Shown here piece after piece: positions 1 to 8,022 of a stretch of DNA of 51,342 nucleotides. The notes beneath the pieces are model-generated. The model saw only the letters and a program-made list of their open reading frames with translations. It was not told where the DNA came from and did not search any database. The translations under genes and the position numbers were made by a program. The number at the start of each line of letters is the position of its first letter. The stretch's first letter is position 1. The DNA is from Variovorax sp. KK3 (GTDB lineage Bacteria; Pseudomonadota; Gammaproteobacteria; Burkholderiales; Burkholderiaceae_C), in contig NZ_LYVO01000047.1 in the NCBI RefSeq assembly GCF_001984055.1, positions 1 to 51,342 of the forward strand. Reading direction: 5' to 3'.

Positions 1-303
1 GTGCTGCTGGGCGAGGTCTACGCCGCCGGCGAGCCGCCCATCGTGGCGGCCGACGGCCGCTCGCTGGCGCGCGCGCTGCGCGTGGCCGGCAAGGTCGAGC
101 CGGTCTTCGTCGACGACATCGCGGCCATGCCGCAGGCCATCCTGGACAACGCGCGCGACGGCGACGTGGTGATCTGCATGGGCGCCGGCTCCATCGGTGC
201 CGTGCCGGGCCGGGTGGTCGAGCAGGGCGGCACGGTCGATTCTTCTTCCATCCATGCCGAGCGCGCAGCCGGCCCCGCCGTGCGCGAAGGGAGGTCGCTG
301 TGA
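1..303 (+). CDS. murC: UDP-N-acetylmuramate--L-alanine ligase, C-terminal part
   Basis: Only the last 100 or so residues are present; the gene begins before the window, so the GTG at position 1 is simply the first codon visible. MurC adds L-alanine to UDP-MurNAc in the cytoplasm with ATP, the first step of the peptidoglycan stem peptide. The fragment belongs to the C-terminal Mur-ligase domain and carries the family's late GDVVICMGAGSIG segment. A short low-conservation tail follows. Its TGA stop overlaps the GTG of ddl (GTGA, 300-303), which indicates translational coupling. Order and sequence fit the dcw cluster well; the N-terminal ATP-binding domain cannot be checked here. Confidence 0.93.
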   Translation: MLLGEVYAAGEPPIVAADGRSLARALRVAGKVEPVFVDDIAAMPQAILDNARDGDVVICMGAGSIGAVPGRVVEQGGTVDSSSIHAERAAGPAVREGRSL

Positions 304-1259
304 ACCCGACAGACTTCGGCAAGGTCGCGGTGCTGTTCGGCGGCACCTCGGCCGAGCGCGAGATTTCCATCATGTCGGGCTCCGGCGTGCTCGAGGCGCT
401 GCGTTCGCGCGGCGTCGATGCACATGCCTTCGACCCGGCCGAGCGCGATCTGGTCGAACTCAAGCGCGAAGGCTTCGCGCGCTGCTTCGTGGTGCTGCAC
501 GGCCGCCATGGCGAAGACGGCACGGTGCAGGGCGCGCTGGAGCTGCTGGGCATTCCCTACACCGGCTCCGGCGTCATGGCCTCGGCCGTGGCCATGGACA
601 AGGTCATGACCAAGCGCATCTGGCAGGCGGACGGCCTGCCCACGCCGCGCTATGCACGGCTGGCCTTCGACCAGCAGAGCCGCGAGCAGGTCATGGCGGT
701 GCCCGATGTGTTGGGCCTGCCGCTCATCGTGAAGCCGCCGCGCGAGGGCTCGTCCATCGGCGTGACCAAGGTGCAGGGTTACTCGCAGATGCAGGACGCG
801 GTGGCGCTGGCCGTGCGCTACGACAACGACGTGCTGTGCGAGGAGTTCATCGAGGGCGAGGAAGTCACCTGCGCCGTGCTGGGCAACGGCCTCGACGCGG
901 TGGCGCTGCCGGTGGTGCGCATCGCCGCGCCCGAAGGTGCCTACGACTACCAGAACAAGTACTTCACCGACGACGTCAAGTACCACTGCCCGGCCGGGCT
1001 GCCAGAGGCCGAAGAGCACGAGATCCGCCGCATCTCGCTGGCGGCCTACCACCAGCTCGGCTGCCGCGGCTGGGGCCGCGCCGACCTGATGATTCGCGCC
1101 AGCGACCGCAAGCCCTTCCTGCTGGAGATGAACACCTCGCCCGGCATGACCAGCCATTCGCTGGTGCCTATGTCCGCACGCGCCGCCGGCATCTCGTACG
1201 AAGACCTCTGCCTGCGCGTGCTGGCGGCGGCCACGCTCGATTCGAAAGCGCAAAGCTGA
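300..1259 (+). CDS. ddlB: D-alanine--D-alanine ligase
   Basis: This 319-residue ATP-grasp ligase makes D-Ala-D-Ala for MurF. Visible family marks are the N-terminal GGTSAEREIS stretch (catalytic Glu near residue 19), the REGSSIGV loop with the Ser that positions substrate, the YDYQNKYFTDD region with the active-site Tyr, and EMNTSPGMTSHSL near the C-terminus with the Mg-binding Glu and Asn. Length matches DdlB enzymes (about 306-320). GTG is chosen as start because it overlaps the murC stop and gives the canonical N-terminus. The stop overlaps the ATG of ftsQ (TGATG, 1257-1261), so murC, ddl and ftsQ are translationally linked. Confidence 0.97.
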   Translation: MNPTDFGKVAVLFGGTSAEREISIMSGSGVLEALRSRGVDAHAFDPAERDLVELKREGFARCFVVLHGRHGEDGTVQGALELLGIPYTGSGVMASAVAMDKVMTKRIWQADGLPTPRYARLAFDQQSREQVMAVPDVLGLPLIVKPPREGSSIGVTKVQGYSQMQDAVALAVRYDNDVLCEEFIEGEEVTCAVLGNGLDAVALPVVRIAAPEGAYDYQNKYFTDDVKYHCPAGLPEAEEHEIRRISLAAYHQLGCRGWGRADLMIRASDRKPFLLEMNTSPGMTSHSLVPMSARAAGISYEDLCLRVLAAATLDSKAQS

Positions 1260-2050
1260 TGGCCGTTTCCATCCCCACGCCCTTCGACGTCAAGCTCATG
1301 AACGTGACCGCGACCCTGGTGTACGCGGTGTTCACGCTCGTGCTGCTGGCGGCGGGTGCGTGGTGGGTGCTGCGCCAGCCCTTCTTTCCGCTCGCCGGGA
1401 TCAAGGTCGACGGCGAGGTCACGCACAACAATGCGGTCACGCTGCGCGCCAACGTGGCGCCGCAGCTGGCGGGCAACTTTTTCACCGTCGACCTGGCCAA
1501 GGCCCGTGCGGCCTTCGAGTCGGTGCCCTGGGTGCGCAAGGCGGTGGTGCGGCGCGAATTCCCCAACAAGCTGCGTGCCACGCTCACCGAACACGTGCCG
1601 GTGGCCCACTGGGGCGACGAGTCCGAGTCGCGGCTCATCAACGGCTTCGGCGAGGTCTTCGAGGCCAACGTGGCCGAGGTCGACGACGACCTGCCGCGCC
1701 TGGAAGGCCCGGCCGAGCAGGCCGGCCAGGTGCTGGGCATGTTCCGCGTGCTGCAGCCGATCTTCACGCCCTACGAACTGGCCATCGACCGGCTGCGGCT
1801 GTCGAGCCGCGGCAGCTGGAGCGTGCTGCTCGACAGCGGCGCTGTGCTCGAACTGGGCCGCGGGCGCAGCGAGGAAGTGGCGGCCCGCACCCAGCGTTTT
1901 CTCACCACGGTAGCGCCGGTCGCGCGGCAGTACGGGCGCACGGTCGCAGCGGTCGAGGCCGCCGACCTGCGGCACAACGAAGGCTACGCGCTGCGTTTGC
2001 GCGGCGTCACCACGGTCACCAACGAAGCGCCGGCGCCCCGGAAAAAGTAG
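1259..2050 (+). CDS. ftsQ: cell division protein FtsQ
   Basis: This 263-residue bitopic inner-membrane protein belongs to the divisome and forms the FtsQLB subcomplex. It has a short cytoplasmic N-terminus, one membrane segment at about residues 17-38 (VYAVFTLVLLAAGAWWVL), then a POTRA domain starting at the FPLAGIKVDGEV stretch and a beta domain containing the conserved FPNKLRATLTEH segment. The ATG overlaps the ddl stop. An in-frame extension reaches far upstream, but it would run through ddl in another frame and is not real. ftsA starts 22 nt after its stop behind an AGAGGAA ribosome site. Confidence 0.95.
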   Translation: MAVSIPTPFDVKLMNVTATLVYAVFTLVLLAAGAWWVLRQPFFPLAGIKVDGEVTHNNAVTLRANVAPQLAGNFFTVDLAKARAAFESVPWVRKAVVRREFPNKLRATLTEHVPVAHWGDESESRLINGFGEVFEANVAEVDDDLPRLEGPAEQAGQVLGMFRVLQPIFTPYELAIDRLRLSSRGSWSVLLDSGAVLELGRGRSEEVAARTQRFLTTVAPVARQYGRTVAAVEAADLRHNEGYALRLRGVTTVTNEAPAPRKK

Positions 2051-2072
2051 ACAGAGCAAGACAGAGGAATTC

Positions 2073-3302
2073 ATGTCCAAGGAATACAAAGACCTGGTCG
2101 TCGGACTCGACATCGGCACCGCCAAGGTGATGGCGGTGGTCGCGGAGGTGCTGGCGAGCGGCGAGCTCAAGCTGGCGGGGCTGGGCGTGGCGCCGAGCAA
2201 CGGGCTCAAGCGCGGCGTGGTGGTCAACATCGACGCCACGGTGCAGAGCATCCAGCAGGCGCTGAAAGAGGCCGAGCTGATGGCCGACTGCAAGATCGGC
2301 CGCGTCTACACCGGCATCACCGGCAGCCACATCCGCGGCATCAACTCGAGCGGCATGGTGGCGGTGAAGGACAAGGAAGTCACCCAGGCCGACGTGGCCC
2401 GCGTGGTGGAGACGGCACGCGCCATCAACATCTCGAGCGACCAGCGCCTGCTGCTGGTGGAGCCGCAGGAATTCGTCATCGACGGCCAGGACGTGAAGGA
2501 GCCGATCGGCATGAGCGGCATGCGGCTCGAAGCCAAGGTGCACATCGTCACCGGCGCCCAGAGCGCGGCCGAGAACATCATCAAGTGCGTGCGCCGCTGC
2601 GGGCTGGAAGTCGACCAGCTCATGCTCAACCCGCTGGCATCGAGCCAGGCGGTGCTGAGCGAGGACGAGCGCGAACTCGGCGTGGTGCTGGTCGACATCG
2701 GCGCCGGCACCACCGACGTGGCCATCTTCACCAACGGCGCCATCCGCCACACGGCCGTGATCCCGATCGCCGGCGACCTGATCACCAGCGACATCGCGAT
2801 GGCCCTGCGCACGCCCACCAAGGACGCCGAAGACATCAAGGTCGAGAACGGCTATGCGAAGCAGTTGCTGGCCGACCCCGACACGCAGGTCGAGGTGCCC
2901 GGGCTCGGCGACCGCGGGCCGCGCATGCTGAGCAAGCAGGCGCTGGCCGGCGTGATCGAGCCGCGGGTGGAAGAAATCTTCAGCCTCGTGCAGCAGGTCG
3001 TGCGCGAGTCGGGCTACGAGGAAATGCTGTCCTCGGGCGTGGTGCTCACCGGCGGCAGCGCGGTGATGCCCGGCATGGTCGAGCTGGGCGAAGACATCTT
3101 CCTGAAGCCGGTGCGGCGCGGCATCCCCAAGTATTCGAGCGCGCTGTCGGACATGGTCGCGCAGCCACGGGCCGCGACCGTGATGGGGCTGCTCGAGGAA
3201 GCCCGCTATGCGCGTCTTCGCGGCTTCAAGGTGGCGCAGAAGAACGGCTCCGTGAAGACGGCTTTCGGCCGCTTCAAGGACTTCATCGTGGGGAACTTCT
3301 GA
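2073..3302 (+). CDS. ftsA: cell division protein FtsA
   Basis: This 409-residue actin-fold ATPase tethers FtsZ filaments to the membrane. Visible are the phosphate-1 loop (VVGLDIGTAKV), the FtsA-specific 1C subdomain replacing the actin 1B domain, the phosphate-2 loop (VLVDIGAGTTDVAIF), the adenosine motif (VVLTGGSAVMPGM) and a C-terminal amphipathic tail (GRFKDFIVGNF) that serves as membrane-targeting helix. Length is usual for the family. The ATG lies 7-8 nt after GAGGAA. It sits between ftsQ and ftsZ as expected in the dcw cluster. A 159-nt gap separates it from ftsZ. Confidence 0.98.
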   Translation: MSKEYKDLVVGLDIGTAKVMAVVAEVLASGELKLAGLGVAPSNGLKRGVVVNIDATVQSIQQALKEAELMADCKIGRVYTGITGSHIRGINSSGMVAVKDKEVTQADVARVVETARAINISSDQRLLLVEPQEFVIDGQDVKEPIGMSGMRLEAKVHIVTGAQSAAENIIKCVRRCGLEVDQLMLNPLASSQAVLSEDERELGVVLVDIGAGTTDVAIFTNGAIRHTAVIPIAGDLITSDIAMALRTPTKDAEDIKVENGYAKQLLADPDTQVEVPGLGDRGPRMLSKQALAGVIEPRVEEIFSLVQQVVRESGYEEMLSSGVVLTGGSAVMPGMVELGEDIFLKPVRRGIPKYSSALSDMVAQPRAATVMGLLEEARYARLRGFKVAQKNGSVKTAFGRFKDFIVGNF

Positions 3303-3461
3303 CGATGAACACCACACCACTTTGGCTTGCGCGTGGCAGCCCTCCACGCCACTTCAACGAGCGATGGCGGCGCACCGGACCGCCATCCGGATGCAGACGA
3401 CGGTGACCCAAAAAAACCCATTCACATGAACACGGCAACTGCAAATTTCAAGGAGTCAGAA

Positions 3462-4664
3462 ATGCCCATCGAAATGATCGAAATCGAAGAATTCAACCAA
3501 GGCACCCAGATCAAGGTGATCGGCGTCGGCGGCGGCGGCGGCAACGCGGTCGGCCACATGATCGAGCGGCGCGTGCAAGGCGTGGAGTTCATCTGCGCCA
3601 ACACCGATGCACAGGCGCTCCAGCGCAGCAATGCACACAAGACCATCCAGCTGGGCACCAACGGCCTGGGCGCCGGCAGCAAGCCCGAGAAGGGCCGCGA
3701 CGCGGCCGAAGCCGCGGTGGACGACATCCGCGGCGCCATCAACGGCGCGCACATGCTGTTCATCACGGCCGGCATGGGCGGCGGCACCGGCACCGGCGCG
3801 GCGCCGGTGATCGCGCGCGTTGCCAAGGAGATGGGCATTCTGACGGTCGGCGTGGTGACCAAGCCCTTCGACTGGGAAGGCGGCCGCCGCATGACCAATG
3901 CCGACTCGGGCCTGACCGAGCTGGAAGCCAACGTCGACTCGCTGATCGTGGTGCTCAACGAGAAACTGCTCGACGTGCTGGGTGAGGACGTCACGCAGGA
4001 CGAGGCCTTCGCGCATGCCAACGACGTGCTCAAGAACGCCGTGGGCGGCATCTCGGAAATCATCAACGAATACGGCGGCGTGAACGTCGACTTCGAAGAC
4101 GTGCGCACCGTGATGGGCGAGCCCGGCAAGGCCATGATGGGCACGGCCGCGGCCTCGGGCCCCGACCGCGCGCGCATCGCGGCCGAGCAGGCCGTGGCCT
4201 GCCCGCTGCTCGAAGGCATCGACCTGTCGGGCGCCAAGGGCGTGCTGGTGCTGGTGACGGCATCGAAGGCATCGCTGAAGCTGAGCGAGTCGAAGCTGGC
4301 GATGACCACCATCCGCGCGTTCGCGGCGGAAGACGCGCACGTCATCTACGGTGCCGCCTACGACGACAGCCTGGGCGACGAGATGCGCGTGACCGTGGTC
4401 GCCACCGGCCTGTCGCGCCAGGACCAGCGCCGCCAGCAGCCCACGCTGGAAGTCATCCGCACCGGCACCGACAACATTCCGTTCACCGTGCCGACCCTTG
4501 GCAACATGGTGCAGGGCCACGCCCAGCCCAACTACGACGGCATGGCCGTGCCCAGCGTGTGGCGGACCAACCGCACCATGGCCGCGGCGAAGGTCGACGC
4601 GCTGTCTTCGGGCGGCATGGACGACTTCGAGATCCCCGCGTTCCTGCGCCGCCAAGCCGACTGA
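3462..4664 (+). CDS. ftsZ: cell division protein FtsZ
   Basis: This 400-residue tubulin-fold GTPase forms the Z ring. It shows the N-terminal IKVIGVGGGGGNAV nucleotide loop, the tubulin signature GGGTGTGAAP, the T7-loop region (NVDFEDVRTVM) whose Asp supplies the neighbour's catalytic residue, a variable linker, and the C-terminal DDFEIPAFLRRQ peptide that binds FtsA and ZipA-like partners. The ATG at 3462 is chosen because AAGGAG lies 7 nt upstream and it yields the normal MPIEMIEIEEFNQ N-terminus; an in-frame ATG at 3426 has no ribosome site. The 159-nt leader gives room for a dedicated promoter. Confidence 0.98.
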   Translation: MPIEMIEIEEFNQGTQIKVIGVGGGGGNAVGHMIERRVQGVEFICANTDAQALQRSNAHKTIQLGTNGLGAGSKPEKGRDAAEAAVDDIRGAINGAHMLFITAGMGGGTGTGAAPVIARVAKEMGILTVGVVTKPFDWEGGRRMTNADSGLTELEANVDSLIVVLNEKLLDVLGEDVTQDEAFAHANDVLKNAVGGISEIINEYGGVNVDFEDVRTVMGEPGKAMMGTAAASGPDRARIAAEQAVACPLLEGIDLSGAKGVLVLVTASKASLKLSESKLAMTTIRAFAAEDAHVIYGAAYDDSLGDEMRVTVVATGLSRQDQRRQQPTLEVIRTGTDNIPFTVPTLGNMVQGHAQPNYDGMAVPSVWRTNRTMAAAKVDALSSGGMDDFEIPAFLRRQAD

Positions 4665-4689
4665 GAACATGGCGGCTATCGTGGACATA

Positions 4690-4719
4690 GCGAGGCGCAC
4701 GGCGCGCCGGGTGCCTCGC
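4690..4719 (+). terminator. weak hairpin between ftsZ and lpxC
   Basis: A 7-bp inverted repeat (GCGAGGC at 4690-4696, GCCTCGC at 4713-4719) lies between ftsZ and the lpxC promoter. There is no T tract after it, so it may be only a partial terminator or an mRNA-stabilising hairpin. Confidence 0.3.
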
Positions 4720-4724
4720 GCTCC

Positions 4725-4737
4725 TAGAATCGCTGCC
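4725..4737 (+). promoter_or_regulatory. lpxC promoter, -10 TAGAAT
   Basis: TAGAAT at 4725-4730 ends 7 nt before the GTG of lpxC. With transcription starting about 7 nt downstream of a -10 element, the mRNA would begin at or very near the start codon. No convincing -35 is seen. The same arrangement recurs at other genes in the window. Confidence 0.6.
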
Positions 4738-5661
4738 GTGCTCCAGCAAAGAACCCTGAAATCCATCACCCGCGCCGTGGGCGTGGGGCTGCACAGCGGC
4801 CAGCGTGTCGAGCTGACGCTGCGGCCAGCGCCGGTGGACAGCGGCATCGTGTTCCGTCGCGTCGACCTGCCCGAGCCGGTGAACATTCCGATGAGTGCCG
4901 AGGCCGTGACCGACACGCGGCTCGCCTCGACCGTGTCCACCAACGGCGCCAAGGTCCAGACGGTCGAGCACCTGATGTCGGCCTGCGCCGGTCTGGGCAT
5001 CGACAACCTGCAGATCGACATCACGGCCGACGAGGTGCCGATCCTCGATGGCTCTGCATCGTCCTTCGTATTCCTGCTGCAAAGCGCGGGCATCGTGCTG
5101 CAGGCGGCGCCACGGCGTTTCATCAAGGTCCTCAAGCCTGTGGAGGTGCGCGAGGGCGAGGGCCACGACCTCAAGTGGGCGCGCCTGGAGCCCTACCACG
5201 GCTACAAGCTCAGCTTTCAGATCGACTTCGACCATCGCGTCGTCAACGCCAGCGGCCAGCGCTTCGAGTTCGACCTGGGCTCGGGCTCCTACAGCCGCGA
5301 CATCGCGCGGGCCCGCACCTTCGGCTTCACGAAAGAAGTGGAGTACATGCGCTCCAAGGGCCTCGCGCTGGGCGGCGGGCTCGACAACGCGATCGTGATG
5401 GACGACACCAAGGTGCTCAATGCCGGCGGGTTGCGCTACGACGACGAGTTCGTGAAGCACAAGATCCTCGACGCCATGGGCGACCTCTACGTCATCGGCC
5501 GCCCGCTGCTGGCTGCGTACAGCGCCTTCCGCTCAGGCCACGCGCTCAACAACAAGCTGCTGCGCGAACTGCTGGCCCAGGAAGACGCCTACGAGGTCGT
5601 GACCTTCGACGACCAGCGCCAGGCACCGGCCGGCTTCGCCGAGGTCGCACGCGCCTGGTAG
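4738..5661 (+). CDS. lpxC: UDP-3-O-acyl-N-acetylglucosamine deacetylase
   Basis: This 307-residue zinc deacetylase catalyses the committed step of lipid A synthesis. Zinc ligands are visible as the His of TVEHLMSA and the His and Asp of HKILDAMGDLY; a catalytic His follows in FRSGHALNNKLL. Two repeated LpxC domains fill the length, which is normal (about 305). The GTG at 4738 gives the canonical LQQRTLKSITRAVGVGLHSG start; reading further upstream would run through the promoter hexamer. The gene follows ftsZ, as in many beta- and gammaproteobacteria, but appears to have its own promoter. Confidence 0.97.
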   Translation: MLQQRTLKSITRAVGVGLHSGQRVELTLRPAPVDSGIVFRRVDLPEPVNIPMSAEAVTDTRLASTVSTNGAKVQTVEHLMSACAGLGIDNLQIDITADEVPILDGSASSFVFLLQSAGIVLQAAPRRFIKVLKPVEVREGEGHDLKWARLEPYHGYKLSFQIDFDHRVVNASGQRFEFDLGSGSYSRDIARARTFGFTKEVEYMRSKGLALGGGLDNAIVMDDTKVLNAGGLRYDDEFVKHKILDAMGDLYVIGRPLLAAYSAFRSGHALNNKLLRELLAQEDAYEVVTFDDQRQAPAGFAEVARAW

Positions 5662-5701
5662 CGCGGCGAGCCTTCACCCTTCCGATCATCCCGACGATTC
5701 G

Positions 5702-5878
5702 ATGCTGTTGTTCCGCTGGGCCATCCTGCTGCTGCTCCTGGTGGCGGGCGTTTCTTTCGCTTTCTACGCAGGCACCGGCCAGCCCAAGTACAAGCGCTTC
5801 GGTTGGATCGTGCTCAAGTGGACGCTGCTGGCCGCCTTCGGCTTCTTCGCGGTGCTGATCGCCGAGCGGGGCTTCTGA
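5702..5878 (+). CDS. small two-helix membrane protein of unknown function
   Basis: This 58-residue ORF has strong coding character: G/C-rich third positions and two hydrophobic segments at about residues 3-22 (WAILLLLLVAGVSFAFYAG) and 39-53, joined by a basic loop (QPKYKRFGW). It starts 40 nt after the lpxC stop and could be co-transcribed with it; no strong ribosome site is obvious. The next gene is convergent. I do not recognise the family. The topology suggests an inner-membrane protein with both ends on one side. Confidence 0.7.
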   Translation: MLLFRWAILLLLLVAGVSFAFYAGTGQPKYKRFGWIVLKWTLLAAFGFFAVLIAERGF

Positions 5879-5941
5879 GGCGCGTCGCCCGGCGCAGCCG
5901 TCGTCGGGGGTTCCTCCGGACGCGTCGGATTTCTCGATCCG

Positions 5942-7228
5942 CTATTCGGCCGGCGTCGCACGCCGCAGCGTGTACAGCCCCACATCGATGCGCCCGGTGC
6001 GAAAGCCCGCCTCGCAGTAGCACAGGTAGTACTCCCACAGGCGGCGGAACGCATCGTCGAAGCCCAGTGCACGGATGGCAGGCCAGGCGCGCTGGAAACG
6101 GCTGCGCCATTGGGCCAGCGTGGTGGCGTAGCTGTCGCCGAAGGTCTGGTCCCGTTCGATCGTCATGCCCGCGCGCGCCGCCTGGGCCTGCAGCACCGTC
6201 CACGAAGGCAGCATGCCGCCGGGAAAGATGAAGTGCTGGATGAAGTCGGCGTTCGCGCGGTAGCCATCGAAGTGTGCGTCGGCGATGGTGATCACCTGCA
6301 GCACGGCCAGGCCATCCGGTGCCAGCCGTTCGCGCAGCGTGTCGAAGTACACCGGCCAGTAGCGCTCGCCCACGGCCTCGAGCATCTCGATCGAGACGAT
6401 CCGGTCGTAGTGGCCTTCGACGTCGCGGTAGTCCTGCAGGCGCAGGTCGAGCTGCCCGTCCAGGCCCTCGCGTGCGGCGCAGCGCCGCGCATGGGCGAGC
6501 TGTTCGCTGGACAGCGTCAAGCCGGTCACGTGTGCGCCGTGGTCGCGCGCCAGGGCCAGCGCGAGGCCGCCCCAGCCGCAGCCGATTTCGAGCACGCGCG
6601 CGGCCTGTGGCGGCAGCGACATGAGCTCGACGACGCGCTGGCGCTTGGCGGCCTGAGCCGCTTCGAGCGGCTCGTCGCCGTGCGTGTACACGCCGCTCGA
6701 GTAGTTCAGCTCCGCATCGAGCCACTGGCGGTAGAACTCGTTGCCCAGGTCGTAGTGGAAGGCGATGTTGTCGCGGCTGCCGCGCCGCGAATTGCCGCGG
6801 GCCAAGTGCCGCAGGCGATGCAGCCAGCGCGAGGGGCGCGTCGGGTTCAGCGAATCCGACCAGGCCGCCTCGTTGCGGATGCCGAGTTCGAGCAGGGCCG
6901 CGAGATCGGGGGTCGACCAGTCGCCGTCGCGGTAGGCGCGCGCCAGGCCGATGTCGCCCTGCATCAGCAGCCGCACGAGCGGGCGCCAGCGGTGCAGCGC
7001 GACGCAGGCGTGCGGGCCGGGCGCGGGGCCGCGGCCTTCGAGGCGCTCGCCGCCGGGCAGCTCGATCGCCAGCGTGCCGAACTGCAGGCGCGCCAGCAGC
7101 CGCGCCAGGAAGAGGCGCAGCGGCCGCATGGTCCACGCGAGCGGTGCGGCCGTGCCCGGCGTTTCATCTTCGCCGGCATCGGCGATCAGTGGCAGCGAAC
7201 GGTCGGGACTGGAAGGCGAGGTACTCAT
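5942..7228 (-). CDS. cfa: cyclopropane-fatty-acyl-phospholipid synthase family methyltransferase
   Basis: This 428-residue protein transfers a methyl or methylene group from SAM to the double bond of an unsaturated acyl chain in membrane phospholipid. The N-terminal third resembles the lipid-binding CFA domain; the SAM motif is VLEIGCGWGGLALALARD in the middle, followed by the family-typical GLTLSSEQL and DYRDVEGHYDRIVSIEMLEAVG. Its ATG overlaps the stop of the DUF1365 gene (ATGA, 7225-7228), making it the third gene of an FAD protein-DUF1365-Cfa operon. The operon promoter carries the ECF-type motif shared with the sigma gene. The product could be a cyclopropane or another methylated acyl chain; sequence alone does not decide. 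Confidence 0.92.
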   Translation of the reverse strand: MSTSPSSPDRSLPLIADAGEDETPGTAAPLAWTMRPLRLFLARLLARLQFGTLAIELPGGERLEGRGPAPGPHACVALHRWRPLVRLLMQGDIGLARAYRDGDWSTPDLAALLELGIRNEAAWSDSLNPTRPSRWLHRLRHLARGNSRRGSRDNIAFHYDLGNEFYRQWLDAELNYSSGVYTHGDEPLEAAQAAKRQRVVELMSLPPQAARVLEIGCGWGGLALALARDHGAHVTGLTLSSEQLAHARRCAAREGLDGQLDLRLQDYRDVEGHYDRIVSIEMLEAVGERYWPVYFDTLRERLAPDGLAVLQVITIADAHFDGYRANADFIQHFIFPGGMLPSWTVLQAQAARAGMTIERDQTFGDSYATTLAQWRSRFQRAWPAIRALGFDDAFRRLWEYYLCYCEAGFRTGRIDVGLYTLRRATPAE

Positions 7229-8022
7229 GGATTCGGAGTCTTGACGATGGTCACGGGCTCGCGAGGCGCGCCTGGGTGGGAATGGAAGCGAAGGCCCTTG
7301 GCCCACAGCAGCAGCGCCTCCCAATGGATGGCTGCCACCACTTTCATCGTGAGCAGCGGGACCGAGAAGAAGGCACGCAACAGTGTGCGGTCGTCGAGCG
7401 CGCGGCGCTGCGCGTCGAAGCTGGCCGCGAGCACCGGGCCGCTCTTGTCGCTGGCGGTGACGGCGATGCGCAGGCGCTCTTCGGCATTCTCGTGCGGCGC
7501 GACCACGCGAAAGGCGTAGTGCATGTCCATGCCCAGGAAGGGCGACACGTGGAAGCGCTTGGCGCAGGCCTGGCGCACGGCGCCGCCATGGCGCTGGGCC
7601 GGGTCGACCTCGATCAGGTAGCTGTGGCGCTCGCCGAAGGTGTTGTGCACTTCGTACAGGATGGCTTGCAGCCCTTCGTCGCGGCCGTGGCAGAAGTAGA
7701 CGCTCAGGGGATTGAAGGTCCAGCCCAGGATGCGCGGCATCGCGAGCAGGCGGATCGGCCCGCCGGTCTCGAGGCCTGCGGTGCGCAGCTGTGCTTCGAC
7801 ATGGGCGCGCAGGTCCTGCCCGTCGCCGGCGCCGTGGTCGCGCTGATGCAGGCTGAAGAGGTTGAAGCGGTCCACCGAAAACAGCCGCAGCCGCCGTGCG
7901 AGCTGCGGCAGTTCGTCCAGGTCGAGCAGCAGCGAGAACATGCGGTAGCGCAGCCGATGCGCCGCCGGCCGCACGCGCCGGTGCATGACGTTGCCGGCAT
8001 ACAGGGCTGAACGTTCGCTCAC
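7225..8022 (-). CDS. DUF1365 family protein
   Basis: This 265-residue protein of the DUF1365 family has no settled biochemical function. Its typical start (SALYAGNVMHRRVRPAAHRLRYRMF) and the central FNPLSVYFC and VHNTFGERHSY stretches identify it. In many bacteria DUF1365 genes are found beside cyclopropane-synthase-like genes and an FAD-dependent amine-oxidase-like gene, exactly as here, with four-base ATGA overlaps on both sides. The context implies a role in modifying membrane fatty acids under photo-oxidative or related stress. No clear membrane span or signal peptide is evident. Confidence 0.9.
   Translation of the reverse strand: MSERSALYAGNVMHRRVRPAAHRLRYRMFSLLLDLDELPQLARRLRLFSVDRFNLFSLHQRDHGAGDGQDLRAHVEAQLRTAGLETGGPIRLLAMPRILGWTFNPLSVYFCHGRDEGLQAILYEVHNTFGERHSYLIEVDPAQRHGGAVRQACAKRFHVSPFLGMDMHYAFRVVAPHENAEERLRIAVTASDKSGPVLAASFDAQRRALDDRTLLRAFFSVPLLTMKVVAAIHWEALLLWAKGLRFHSHPGAPREPVTIVKTPNP

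Noticed and set aside
3426..3461. Earlier ATG for ftsZ at 3426
   Set aside because: No ribosome site, and AAGGAG is perfectly placed for the ATG at 3462.
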